Origin: Elephas maximus indicus
Taxonomy: Eukaryota; Chordata; Mammalia; Proboscidea; Elephantidae
Assembly (NCBI RefSeq): GCF_024166365.1
Contig: NC_064830.1
Span: 87,600,721-87,664,720, forward strand
DNA length: 64,000 nt
Direction: 5' to 3'
Under the pieces are notes generated by a model. The model saw only the letters and a list, made by a program, of their open reading frames with translations. It had not been told where the DNA came from and ran no database searches. A program made the position numbers and the translations under genes. This document shows positions 48,501 to 57,360 of the stretch, one piece after another; the stretch's first letter is position 1; each line of letters begins with the position of its first letter.

Positions 48501-51500
48501 GACAGGGAAACTTAAATGGAGTCTGTGGAATAGACAGCAGTGATGGATCTATGTTACCTTCCTGATATTAGTAGTTACACTATGGCTATTTAGAAGGATG
48601 TCCTGACTAGAAGGAAATACACCCTAAAGAATTTAGAGGTAATGGAACTTCAAGTTGGTAACCTACTCGCAAATGATTTAAGCAAAAAAAGAAAAGTCCT
48701 TTGTACTATTCTTGCAACTTTTCTGTGAGAATGGAATTATTTCAAAATAAAAAATAAATTTAGAAAGCTCCTCTAGGATATTGTGGCCATGAACTCCATC
48801 AGTGAACTTGGCCCTGGGTAGGAAGGCAGCATGTGGCAATGATGAGGGCACGCAGCCAGAAAGCCCTGGATGCCAGCCCTGCTCTGCCACCAGCTGGGCA
48901 GCACAGCCAACTTCTAGGAGCCTCTGCTTCCTTATTTGTAAAATGATGGGACTGGACCTGATGATGCCCTTAAAAAGTTCTCGGTCACCAACTTGTTCAA
49001 CCAAAAAAACAAGGCATGCCTTTTCAGCCCCAGAACATTTTAACAAAGCAAATAACTCTGAGGGTATCATTGCCCTGTAGATGTGTAGGCTGTGGTGACT
49101 TTCTGCTTCTGCTCAGTAAATTCACAAGTCTTAGTTACCTCCTGCTGGGGCTGTAACACAAACACCACAAGCGGGTGGCTTTAACACACAGAAATTTATT
49201 TTCTCAGGGTTTAAAAAAAAAAAAAAAAAACTTGCTGCTGTTGAGTTGATTCTGACTCAGAGCCACCCTACAGGACAGTGTAGAACTGTCCCATGGGTTT
49301 CCAAGGCTGGAATCTTTACATGTCACATCTTTCCCCTGAGGAGCAGCTGGTGGGTTCAAACCACCGACCTTTTGGTTAGCAGCTAAGCCCTTAACCACTG
49401 TACCACCAGGACTCCTTATTTTTTCAGCTAGGAGGACAGAAGTCTGAATTCAAGGTGCGGCTCCAGGGGAAGGCTTCCTTCTCAGTGGGCTCTGGGGAAA
49501 GGTCCTTGTCTCTTACCAGCTTCTATTCCTCAGCAATCTCGTGTAGCTTGGTATCTATCTTCCCCCATTTTTGCTTGCTTGCTTGTTTGCTTGGTCAATC
49601 TGCTCTTTTATATCTCAAAAGAGACTGACTGACAATATACCTTACACTAATGCTGCCTCATTAACAAAGAAAACCCATCCCCAAATGGGATTATAACCAC
49701 ACATACTTTTGGGGGACACAATTCAATCCATAACACTACATGATAAATGAAACAGAGGCTCCAGCCAAAAGTCTGGTCCAGGTTTGCAGACACCCTCAAA
49801 TCCCACGCTAGGCAACAGCATACACCTCACTACAGTATTCAACGCCACTCTACCACAAAATCACAGGGCTTGAGCACCCACCCATTCCACAAGCGGCCTG
49901 AGGCCACTTGGGAAGGACTCAGAGTCCTGGCTCCCAGATGTTTGTTTTTGAGAAACTGAACTAAAGAAACTTTCCATAACTACTTACCAACTCTTCTGAG
50001 TCAGACTTCTAGGATGGTGCTTCAAACATATGCTTGTTTGTTATATTTTTGTTTGCCATCCACATAACTTTTTTCGTTAAGTGTCTGTTCAAACCTTCTG
50101 CCCGTTTTTTAATTGGGTTGTATGTTTTCTTATTGCTGAGTTTTGAGAGTCCTCTGTATGTATATTCTGAATACAAGTCCTTTATCGGATAAATGATTTG
50201 CAAATATTTTCTCTCAGTCTTTGGCTTGCATTTTCATTCTCTTAACAATATATTGTAAAGAATAGGAGCTTTTTATTTTGAAGTCCAATTTACTAATTTG
50301 TCCTCTTATGCATCATACTTTTGGTGTTGTTTCCAAGAAATCTTTGCCTAACTCAAGGTCACAAAGTCTTATAGCTTTAGGTTTTAGATTTAGGTCTGCG
50401 ATCCATCTGGAGTTAATTTTTGGATCAAGATTCCTATTTCTGAATACAGATAGCCAATTAACCTACCACCATTTGTTGAAAAGATTATCTTTGTCCACTG
50501 AATTGCCTTTGCATTTCTGTCAAAAAATCAGGTGTCCATCTATGTGCAAGTCTATTTCTGGACTCTCTATTCTGTTCCATTGATCTATATGCCTATCTTT
50601 ACGCTGATATTACACTGTCCTGATTACTGTAGCTATACGTCTTGAAATCAGGTAGTATTAGTCCTACAAGTTTGATCGTCTTATTTTTATAAGTTTTTGT
50701 TCCTTTAGGTCCATTGCATTTTTAAAATCAGCTTGTCAATTTCTACAAAAACACCTGCAGTGTTCTGATTTCAGATTAAGTTGAATCTATAACTCAATTT
50801 GAGGAAAACCAACATCTTAATAATATTGAGTTTTCTGGCCTATGAACAAGGTATGTCTTTCCATTTATTAAGATTGTTGATTTCTCTCAGCTATGTTGGT
50901 GAAAAATACTGAATATACTAAGGAGTGTCTGAAGAACGAACAAGTCTATCTTAGAAGTATAGCCAGAGTGCTCCTTGGATGAGAGGACGGCAAGACTTAG
51001 TCTCACGTACTTTAAGGCATGTTATCAGGAGGTAACAGTCCCTGGAGAAGGACATCCTACTTGATAAAGCAGAGGGTCAGTGAAAAAGAGGAAGAACCTC
51101 AAAGACATGTATTGACACAGTGGCTACAACAATGAGCTCAAACATAGCAGCAATTGTGAGGATGGTGCATGACTGGGCAGTATTTTGTTTTGTTGTACAT
51201 AGGGTCACTGTGAGTCAGAACCAACTGGATGGCACCTAACAACATGTTTTATAGTTTTCGTCATATAGGACTTACACATCTTTTGTCAGATTTATTCCCA
51301 GGTATTTTGTATTTTTGATGCTATGATAAAGATGCTGCTTCTTGATTTTGATTTCTGATTATTTGTTGCTCGTATCTGTCTTGGAAGAAGTACAGCCAGG
51401 ATGCTCCTTAGAAGTGTGGAGGTGAGACTTCGTCTCATGTATTTTGGACATGTTATCAATTGAGGATGGTGAGACTCTGTCTTCCGTGCTCTGGACATGT

Positions 51501-54500
51501 TATCAGGAGGGACCAGTCCCTGGAGAAGGACATCATGCTTGTTAAAGTAAAGGGTCAGTGAAAAAGAGGAAATCCCTTAATGAGATGGACTGACACAGTG
51601 GCTGCAACAATGGGCTCAAACACAGCAAGGATGGTGAGGATGGCACAGGACTGGGCACAGTGTTTCGTTCTGTCGCGCACAGGGTTGCTATGAGTCAGAA
51701 CTGACTCAATGGCACCTAACAAAAACAACATATAGGAATGTAATTGATGTTTGGAAGTTGATCTTGTATCCTGTGACCTTGCTCAACTCACTCGTTCTAG
51801 TAGCTCTTCTGTAGATTCCATCAGATTTTCTACATAGACAATCGTGTCATCTGCGGATAGGTAGTTTTACTTCTTCCTTTCCAATATGGATGCCTCTTCT
51901 CTCTCCTTCCTTGCTTCTTTCTTCCTTCTTTCTTTTCTGCCTGACTATACTGGCTAGAACATCTACTGCAATGTTGAATTAAAAAAAAAAAAAAACCCGT
52001 TGCTGTCAAGTTGATTCCAACTAATAGCAACCCTATAGGCCAGAGTAGAACTGCTCCAAGGAGTTTCCAAGGAGCATCTGGTAGATTTGAACTGCCGACC
52101 TTTTGATTAGCAGACATAGCTCATAACCACTATGCCACCAGGGTTTCCTCAACGTTGAACAGAACTAGTGAAAATACACATTCTAGTCTTGCTTCTAATC
52201 TTTGGGGGAAACTATCCAGTCCTTCATCATTAAGTATGACATTAGCTGTAGGTTTTATGTAGATGCCTATTATGGACTGAATTGTGTCCCCCCAAAATAT
52301 CTGTCAACTTGGCTAGTCCAGGATTCCCAGTATTGCATGATTGTCCACCATTTTGTCATGTGATGTGATTTTCCTATGTGCTGTAAATCCTACCTCTGTG
52401 ACGTTAATGAGGCAGCTATGTTAATGAGACAGGACTCAATCTACAAGATTAGATTTTGTCTTAAACCAAGTTCTTCAAGATATAAAAGACAGAAGCAGAT
52501 GGAGAGACATGGGGACCTCATACCACGAAGAAACAAGAGCCAGGAGAATATCCTTTGGACCTGGGGTCCCTGTGCTGAGAAGCTCCTCAACTGGGGAAGA
52601 TTGATGACAATGACCTTCCCCAGAGCCGACAGAGAAAGAAAGCCTTCCCCTGGAGCTGGCACCCTGAATTTGGACTTCTAGACTGAGAGAATAAATTTTT
52701 CTTTGCTAAAGCCTTTCACTTATAGTATTTCTGTTACAGCAGCACTAAATGACTAAGACAATGCCCCTTCTTAGCTTATGGAAGTTCCCACATGTTTCTA
52801 ATTTGCTGAGGGTTTTTACCATTGTTGCCTGTCTCTCCAAAATCACTGCCCTTCCGTGATCTGCGGAAATCCTCAAATCCAGATCTTACTCCTTACGCAT
52901 TGTCATGGATTGAATCGTGTCCCCCCAAAATATCTGTCAACTTGACTAGGCCGTGATTCCCAATATTGTGCAATTGTCTACCATTTTGTCATCTGATGTG
53001 ATTTTCCTATGTGTTGCAAATCCTATCTCTATGATGTTAATGAGATGGGATTATCAGCAGTTATGTTAATGAGGCATGACTTAATATACAACATTAGATT
53101 GTGTCTTGAGCCAATCTCTTTTGAGATATAAAAGAGAGAAGTAAACAGAGAGACAAGGGGACCTCATACAACCCAGAAATAAGAGCCAGGAGAATACCAT
53201 GTCCTTTGGGCCTGGGGTCCTGAGCTAAGAAGCTCCTCGACCAGGGAAGATTGACAAGGACCTCCGCCCAGAGCCAGCAGAGAGAGAAAGCTTTCTACTG
53301 AGCTGGCATCCTAAATTGAGGATGCCTACTAATCTGTGAGAGAATAAACTTCTGTTTGTTGAAGTCATCCACTTGTGACACTTTTGTTATAGCAACACTA
53401 GATGACTAAAACAGGCAACCTATGCCTACCTTCCAACCAGGGTGCTTATATGGAAATCAACTGATTCACTGTGTATATGCCACGTGAGGCCCAAGGCGAA
53501 GTAGGATTTTTAGCTCTGTATCATTTGTCACTAGAATAGAGGCCTGGCCCACATGAGTGTCTCAGGAAAGTTTCTTGGGTGAATGACGTATGTTTGTACT
53601 CAAGTCCTGGCTCAAAATCTAAGGTGCTCTAAGAACACAGGTTCCCGATGCCCTTCAGAAAGCTAGACCCAAGCCTTTGCACCAGGATTTCAGAACAAAA
53701 CTGCAACTCCTCACTAGCCAGCAGAATTGTGGAGCTTGTTTCTCCCTAACGACAGTAAAGGCACCCTGGTGGCACAGTGGTTAAGAGCTACGGCTGCTAA
53801 CCAAAAGATTGGCAGTTTGAATCCACCAGCCGCTCCTTGGAAACCCTACAGGGCAGCATTCTACTCTGTCCTATAGGGTCACTGTGAGTCAGAATCAACT
53901 TGATGGCAGTGGATTTGGTTTGGTTTTTGGAATGACAGTTAGAGGAACCCTGGTGGTACAGTGCTTAAGCGCTGAGCTGCTAACTAAAAGGTCAGCAGTT
54001 CAAACCCACCCGTGGCTCCATGGGAGAAAGATGTGGCAGTCTGTTTCCATAAAGATTACAGCCTTGGGAACCCTATGGGGCAGTTTTACTCTGTCCTATT
54101 TTTTATAGGGTCGCTATGAGTTGGAATTGACTGGACGGCAGTGGGTTTGGTTTTGGTTTGAATGACGGTTAAGAAGAGAGCCCAAACAAAAGCCCAGAAG
54201 AGGAAGTGCTTTGAAAAACTGGAGAAACGCCCTGGGCAACTGCCATTAGAATAAGGTGAATAGCTTGTTTCATAATTCTCTTAGAAGTTAAATATTTTTC
54301 CAGTTGGTAAAAGGGGACTTTCCTGAGCATCTCTTCCAAGGGTAAAATATAATAATGGGTCTTCTAATTTATTTTAGAGTATTTCTTTCCGTCATCCTTT
54401 GTTTTAAAACCTCTCTAATAACAATAATGCTGGGGAACAAGGTGTTTTGTTTTTGTTTTTTTAATGAAAGGCGGAAGAAAACAAACTACACTTATACCAC

Positions 54501-56769
54501 ATATACCCCGGCCATAACCATATCTTGGGGCACAGAAATGGCACAAAAAGTATAAAGAATAAATCAATTCCTAGACATGTTCTACAGGACTTTCCTAAAT
54601 TAGATCATATCAACTTTAAAGGTCAAATAAAGGCAAAAATACTTTCATTCTTAGTCTAAGGCATCATCTGGCTCTTTGCAGTGAGCTCTGAAACTTCCCC
54701 ATCAACATCAAAATTCATGCTCAGGACTTACATGAGAAGCTAAAAGGGAAGGACTATAAAAGGAAGAAAGAAAGAACTGTAACGCAGATAAAGGCTTAAG
54801 GCAAGCATTCTTCTACCTACCTCAGGAGGATATTAAAGAGTAGGCCTGAAGTCCTGTTGTGTGTTTCAAAGAGCCAGAGAAACTAACTTGACACATAAAA
54901 TATTCACTTTCCATAAAGGAGTCTCACAAAAGATCTCTGTCCACCACAGTTCAGGCAATTATAGCAGATACATTTTCACCAGAGGGACAATTCTAAAACA
55001 CTAATTATGTCACTTTTCTAATTTAAATCTCTCAAGAGAGCTGCACTGTCCATGGGATTAAGTAAAAAGACCATTACTGTGGTGTGCAGGGTTCTTCATG
55101 ATGTGTAAACCTACACTCCAAGAGAACTTATTCTTGTCTTATCTTACGTTCTTACGTATCTTATATTCTTGTCTAGGGTTTAGAAGGTATGTTACAGAAT
55201 TAAACACAGTTAAACAGGTTTCCTTACTACAGGACGCCTCCAAGTCTTTAATTTGCTAATGTGTATCATGAAGCTCCCAAATTCCTCATGGCAACTTCTT
55301 CAATGGACCAGTGCTCTGAAGGATACTGTAGGGGGCCCTATTCTCCAGTCCCTTCACATCAGCCCCTTCTCCAACATTCTTCCTTCTTTTGCACATCTTG
55401 ACAGAATGTTTCTGGACTCACTGTCTCCTCCTTCTTAACCCCATTCACCCCTCAGCTCTCTGCCATCTGGCGTGTGCCTCTATCATGCTGCAGAAGTTGC
55501 AGGTCTCTAAATGTGGCACTTTTTCTTCTCCCCCTTTCCCTGGGTACTTTACACCCCTCTCCAAAAATGTCCCTTGTCACCCCTCTTAGTTCAGCTCACC
55601 TCTATTGTTTTTTCCATCTGTCTTTTGAAAATTAAAAATAGAGAGAAAAAAAAAAACACAATGAAAAACAAACACCTGTATTCCCAATAATCAGAAGTGA
55701 CAACCATTAGAATATGCTAATAATGGTACTGTGCCTCAAGTGCTTTCCTTTTTAATAAAAGGACAAAACATGATTGAGATGAAATGCTTTGATTTCTACC
55801 GACAACCCATTCCCACTCCTCTCCCCAAAGGCAGGCACCTGCATGAATGTGTCGCGTGCCCTTCCAGTCCACTTTTACACATTCACACACATCTGTACAC
55901 GTTCAGCAACAATGAAGATCATTTTGTACATCACAAAACATTAACAAAACGGCATCATACAATAAGTATAACTTAGCAACTTTCTCTTTCACTCAACACT
56001 ATGCTTTTGAGATCCATCCATATTGATTCTGCTCATCCGTCAACACTGACCCTATTGCTTCTCTTGACAGCTCCAGTTATCGACAGCTCAGTATGCACCT
56101 GGCCCTGTCTCTAAGTACTTCACATGGATTATCCTATTTACTCCTCCCACGACCCTGCAAAGATACTCCAAATGCCCATAGCTGGCATGGGGCAGGGACA
56201 GCACTCTCTCCGGTTTTGGCCTCGTCCAAGGATAGGCCCTTGACCACTGTGCTAAGCTGCCCTCTAACAACAGCCAACCAGGCACTGTCCCTGAGCCAGA
56301 TGTTAGGTATATACGTCTCCTAATCCTCTGAATTACCCTACGTGTCAAGTAAGTTTCTTAGCCCCATTTTAGAGATGAAGAAACTGAGGCTGAAGCAGGT
56401 ACTGGAGCCTTGGTATGAGCCACAACTATACAGCCTCAGAGTCCAAGTTCTTATTCACTGGGCTAAATGACAGGTTTACTTTAAAAATAAAAAAGTGGGA
56501 GATGAGATTAGGAAGATGAGCAGATATAAAATTGTGAAAAGACTTGAACGTCAGGAATAAGTGACCTGTTAGATGATATTATACCAGTGTTGCTAGTCTC
56601 TGATCAACAGAATCCCAGGGTAACGATACGTACAGTCATGAACCTTATAGCAGTGCTTCTGCAGGCGTTTAACGGCCTGTTCCTCTAACACTCCGTGCGT
56701 CATCAGCAACTGGAGGAACCGCCGATGGACGTCCGTCATGACGCCCATTCTTCTTGTACCGCACTGCAT
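27454..56769 (-). CDS. NSMCE1: NSMCE1, RING subunit (NSE1) of the SMC5/6 complex
   Basis: Seven coding exons on the reverse strand join in frame: 56769-56634, 36968-36847, 35337-35260, 34012-33866, 29086-28970, 28109-27989 and 27533-27454. They give 266 residues, the human length. NSE1 forms winged-helix contacts with NSMCE3 and NSMCE4 and acts as a ubiquitin ligase subunit in SMC5/6-dependent DNA repair in the nucleus. The N-terminal winged-helix part covers residues 1 to about 180. The C-terminal variant RING has C191, C194, C204, C207, H212, C215, C228 and C231. All exons have GT-AG borders. Against the human protein as I know it, R46 is C here and Y234 is C. The promoter and probable untranslated exon 1 lie beyond 56780, with no CpG island before the right edge. 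Confidence 0.96.
27989..28109 (-). CDS. NSMCE1: NSMCE1 exon 7 (second half of RING)
   Basis: The acceptor is TCGTTGCAG|GGTC. The donor is CAG|GTTCGT, rather weak. It encodes residues 201-240 plus one base, with C204, C207, H212, C215, C228 and C231. An extra cysteine at 234 follows the last ligand. Confidence 0.95.
28110..28969 (-). other. NSMCE1 intron 6
   Basis: It shows a weak L1-like remnant around 28500-28760 and nothing else recognised. Confidence 0.6.
28970..29086 (-). CDS. NSMCE1: NSMCE1 exon 6 (start of RING)
   Basis: The acceptor is TGTCCCTGCAG|AAAG and the donor CAG|GTACTG. It encodes residues 162-200, with [10 protein letters not shown] giving zinc ligands C191 and C194. Confidence 0.95.
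29890..31053 (+). mobile_element. L1 3' fragment, sense to the plus strand
   Basis: ORF2 3' end and 3' UTR phrases are clear: AGGACCTAAATGTGCAAAC, AATGGGCAAAGGACTTGAAC, CTGCTGGTGGGAATGCAAAA, GCCCATCAACAGATGAAGGG. The frame is broken many times. Confidence 0.9.
31054..31857 (+). repeat. Interspersed repeat of about 800 bases, family not recognised (copy 2)
   Basis: It is the opposite-strand partner of 21236-22070. It begins after an A11 tract with GTAGCTGCTGAGGCTGC and ends in TTCTCAACAACAACAAC. The (CAA)n end suggests a non-LTR retrotransposon tail. Confidence 0.6.
33236..33450 (+). repeat. AfroSINE, longer subfamily
   Basis: Variant head TTAGGTCCCTGGGTGGTGCA, then the TGATGATCTGCTTGCATT block, then the tail GGGGTTGCCATGAGTCAGAAC. 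Confidence 0.85.
33866..34012 (-). CDS. NSMCE1: NSMCE1 exon 5
   Basis: The acceptor is TTTTTTCTAG|TTGG and the donor GAG|GTAATT. It encodes residues 113-161, with [19 protein letters not shown]. Confidence 0.96.
35260..35337 (-). CDS. NSMCE1: NSMCE1 exon 4
   Basis: The acceptor is TTCTTTTAG|GTGA and the donor GCT|GTAAGT. It encodes residues 87-112, with [16 protein letters not shown]. Confidence 0.95.
35515..35733 (-). mobile_element. Short 5'-truncated L1 with perfect target duplication
   Basis: An antisense L1 3' end of 219 bases. The duplication ACTCTCAGAGATTTT is at 35500-35514 and 35734-35748. Confidence 0.9.
36619..36832 (-). repeat. AfroSINE next to the NSMCE1 exon 3 donor
   Basis: On the reverse strand it runs from AAGGAGCCCTAGTGGTGCAG to a GGGTTTGGTTGTTTTTG tail. 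The target duplication TGTCTTGYACTTA (36606-36618 and 36833-36845) includes the second base of the exon 3 donor GT. Confidence 0.9.
36847..36968 (-). CDS. NSMCE1: NSMCE1 exon 3
   Basis: The acceptor is GTTTATTTACAG|GCAA and the donor CTC|GTAAGT. It encodes the rest of codon 46 and residues 47-86, with [15 protein letters not shown] and [17 protein letters not shown] begins 15 bases past the donor. Confidence 0.95.
38785..39060 (-). repeat. L2-like LINE remnant, antisense
   Basis: CCATGCCTTTGCTTACG, TGTCTGAAATGCCTCCCC and TCACCTCAGATGGCACTTG are antisense L2 3'-end phrases. Confidence 0.7.
41205..41380 (-). repeat. MIR, antisense
   Basis: The phrases TTTAATCATTACAGTCC, TAAGGTGGGTACTGTTTTA and GAGGCTTGAAGGTTAAAATA follow antisense MIR order. 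Confidence 0.65.
43020..43800 (+). mobile_element. RTE-clade LINE 3' fragment, frame broken
   Basis: It starts in the reverse transcriptase region (AACGACCTGCGTTACACAGA, the YADD block with A changed to T) and runs to a CACCTAACAACA tail. It is close to the reverse-strand copy at 60974-62225. Several frameshifts are present. Confidence 0.9.
43921..44115 (-). repeat. AfroSINE, diverged
   Basis: On the reverse strand, a TAGAGTCTGTGGGTGGTGCA head followed by an altered body and GTTGCCATGAGTTGG tail. Confidence 0.75.
44690..45185 (-). repeat. L2 LINE fragment, antisense
   Basis: CAGGACCTGCACACATGTTG, ACTTGGAAAGCTTCTCCCCC, AATGTAAGCTCCCTGAGGGC and CACTGTATCACCAAGAGCAC mark the antisense L2 3' end. 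Confidence 0.85.
45405..45585 (-). repeat. MIR, antisense
   Basis: TTTAATCCTCACAACTTTTCC followed by GAAAGCTGAGACTCAGAAA and TTTGAACCCATG. Confidence 0.7.
46697..46905 (+). mobile_element. RTE LINE 3' tail
   Basis: GGAGAAAGATGCTTGGTAAA through GACAGTGGCTACAACAATGG to the tail GATGGCGCCTAACAACAACA. Confidence 0.85.
47609..47798 (+). repeat. AfroSINE
   Basis: Head GAGGAAACCCTGATGGCACA, tail GGGTTGCTATGAGTCAGAAC and a T-rich end. The flanks TGTAAGTG (47601-47608, 47799-47806) are the target duplication. Confidence 0.85.
47886..48018 (-). mobile_element. RTE LINE 3' tail, antisense
   Basis: GTTGTCATCAAGTCTGCTCC, CCCGGTCCTGGGTCATCTTC and GAGTCCATTGTTGAGAC follow the antisense RTE tail. Confidence 0.75.
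48333..48497 (-). repeat. AfroSINE with long A/T tail
   Basis: After an A22 run on the plus strand, the reversed tail (GACTCATAACGACCCTATTAG) and head (GTGCCACCAGAGCTCC) follow. Confidence 0.85.
48845..48980 (+). repeat. MIR
   Basis: CAGCCAACTTCTAGGAGCC, CTTATTTGTAAAATGATGG and GATGATGCCCTT in MIR order. Confidence 0.6.
49212..49415 (-). repeat. AfroSINE, longer subfamily, inside another repeat
   Basis: A17 on the plus strand, then reversed tail, body block (GGAATCTTTACATGTCACATC) and head (GTACCACCAGGACTCC). The flanking sequence, 49131-49211 and 49416-49580, reads as one older element (GTAACACAAACACCAC..., GAATTCAAGGTGCGGCTCC) split by this insertion. Confidence 0.85.
49590..49738 (-). 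mobile_element. LTR fragment, antisense
   Basis: On the reverse strand it begins TGTTATGGATTGAATTGTG and reaches TTTGAGATATAAAAGAG with internal differences. It is the truncated relative of the LTR at 26726-27247. Confidence 0.7.
50897..51245 (+). mobile_element. RTE LINE 3' tail inside L1
   Basis: AAATACTGAATATACTAAGG through CCCTGGAGAAGGACATCC to GGCACCTAACAACA. Confidence 0.85.
51372..51730 (+). mobile_element. RTE LINE 3' tail with internal duplication
   Basis: TGTCTTGGAAGAAGTACAGCC to GGCACCTAACAAAAACAACA. The block GGTGAGACTnnGTCT...GGACATGTTATCA occurs twice, at about 51421-51459 and 51468-51504. Confidence 0.85.
51979..52149 (-). repeat. AfroSINE inside L1
   Basis: Reversed tail (CCCGTTGCTGTCAAGTTG) and head (TATGCCACCAGGGTTTCC). 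The target duplication CAAYGTTGAA is at 51969-51978 and 52150-52159. Confidence 0.9.
52268..52760 (+). mobile_element. Solo LTR (ERVL-MaLR-like) inside L1
   Basis: It begins TATTATGGACTGAATTGTG and ends GACTAAGACA. The perfect 5-base duplication ATGCC is at 52263-52267 and 52761-52765. Antisense L1 sequence continues on both sides. Confidence 0.8.
52901..53413 (+). mobile_element. Solo LTR (ERVL-MaLR-like)
   Basis: It begins TGTCATGGATTGAATCGTG and ends GACTAAAACA. The flanking pentamers (CGCAT, GGCAA) match poorly, so its duplication has decayed. It carries AATAAA near 53344. Confidence 0.75.
53758..53930 (+). repeat. AfroSINE
   Basis: Head AGGCACCCTGGTGGCACAGT, tail GGGTCACTGTGAGTCAGAATC and GGTTTGGTTTTTGG. 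Confidence 0.85.
53942..54160 (+). repeat. AfroSINE, longer subfamily
   Basis: Head GAGGAACCCTGGTGGTACAG, body block GTGGCAGTCTGTTTCCATAA and tail GGGTCGCTATGAGTTGG. The flanks GAATGACRGTTA form a target duplication. Confidence 0.85.
55790..56060 (-). repeat. Old L1-like remnant, antisense
   Basis: AACGGCATCATACAATAAG, CTTTCACTCAACACTATGC and TTTTGAGATCCATCCATATT resemble the antisense 3' part of old L1 or HAL1. Confidence 0.5.
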
Positions 56770-56780
56770 AGATGAAGGAA
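56634..56780 (-). CDS. NSMCE1: NSMCE1 exon 2 (first coding exon)
   Basis: The acceptor is CTTTTTTCTTAG|TTCC. The ATG is at 56769-56767, so 56780-56770 is 5' UTR. It encodes residues 1-45 and one base of codon 46, with [19 protein letters not shown]. The donor is ACT|GTACGT. A second in-frame ATG lies at codon 8, and codon 1 matches the human start. Confidence 0.94.
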
Positions 56781-56855
56781 CTAAGAAAAAAGTAAAAGAA
56801 ATCGAGTCATCACCAGGTGCACCAGAAGCAATGCTCTAGGTTTTGTACTAATTTG

Positions 56856-57000
56856 CTGTTGTTGGGTGCCGTTGAGTCGGTTCCCACTCATAGTGACCCT
56901 ATGTAACAACAGAATGAAACACTGCCCAGTCCTGCGCCATCCTCACAATCGTTGCTATGTCTGAGTCTATTGCTGCAGCCACTGTGTCAATCCATCTTGT
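56856..57000 (-). mobile_element. RTE LINE 3' tail, antisense
   Basis: TGTTGTTGGGTGCCGTTGAG through CCTGCGCCATCCTCACAATC to GCCACTGTGTCAATCCATC. Confidence 0.85.
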
Positions 57001-57112
57001 GCTAATTTACATTAACGAACATAAATTTGTTATGGTTTTAAAAATTAAGTTCCTCATGCTAACTAGTACAAAAGTGAAAAGAACATGAGTCGGGGTGAGG
57101 CAGGCTGGTATC

Positions 57113-57360
57113 GGGCAGTGGTGGGGAGCGTGGATTCTGCTGCCAGAACGCCTGGGTTCACAACCTGGCTCCATCGTTTATGAGGTGTGTGAAACTGGGC
57201 AGCAGCTTAAACCTCCATGTGCTTCAGTTTTTCCATCTGTAAAACAGAAATAATGGTAGAAATGTCCTCCATAGGATTACTACGAGGTTTAAATGAGTTA
57301 ATACATGTAAAAACCTGGTAAGATTGTAAGCACTAAACAAGTGTTACCTATTTTTACTAT
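57113..57360 (+). repeat. MIR
   Basis: GCGTGGATTCTGCTGCCAGA, GGTTCACAACCTGGCTCC, CCATCTGTAAAACAG and TTTAAATGAGTTAATACATG are in MIR order. Confidence 0.85.

Larger units (their letters stand above)
50020..52833 (-). mobile_element. L1, antisense, broken by four later insertions
   Basis: Antisense L1 text is visible throughout: CTATTCTGTTCCATTGATC, GGCTAGAACATCTACTGCAA, CATTAAGTATGACATTAGC and TTTGCTGAGGGTTTTTACC. Two RTE tails, one SINE and one solo LTR interrupt it and it resumes after each. Confidence 0.85.
36969..56633 (-). other. NSMCE1 intron 2 (19.7 kb)
   Basis: It is a repeat-rich intron. The recognised elements are listed separately. Stretches in which I recognise nothing are about 38050-38780, 39070-41200, 41385-43015, 44120-44685, 45590-46690, 46910-47600, 48500-48840 and 54165-55785. 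Confidence 0.8.

Noticed and set aside
52268-53413. Two same-strand LTRs 140 bases apart as the ends of one provirus
   Set aside because: The first has its own perfect 5-base target duplication, and the sequence between is L1, so they are separate solo LTRs.
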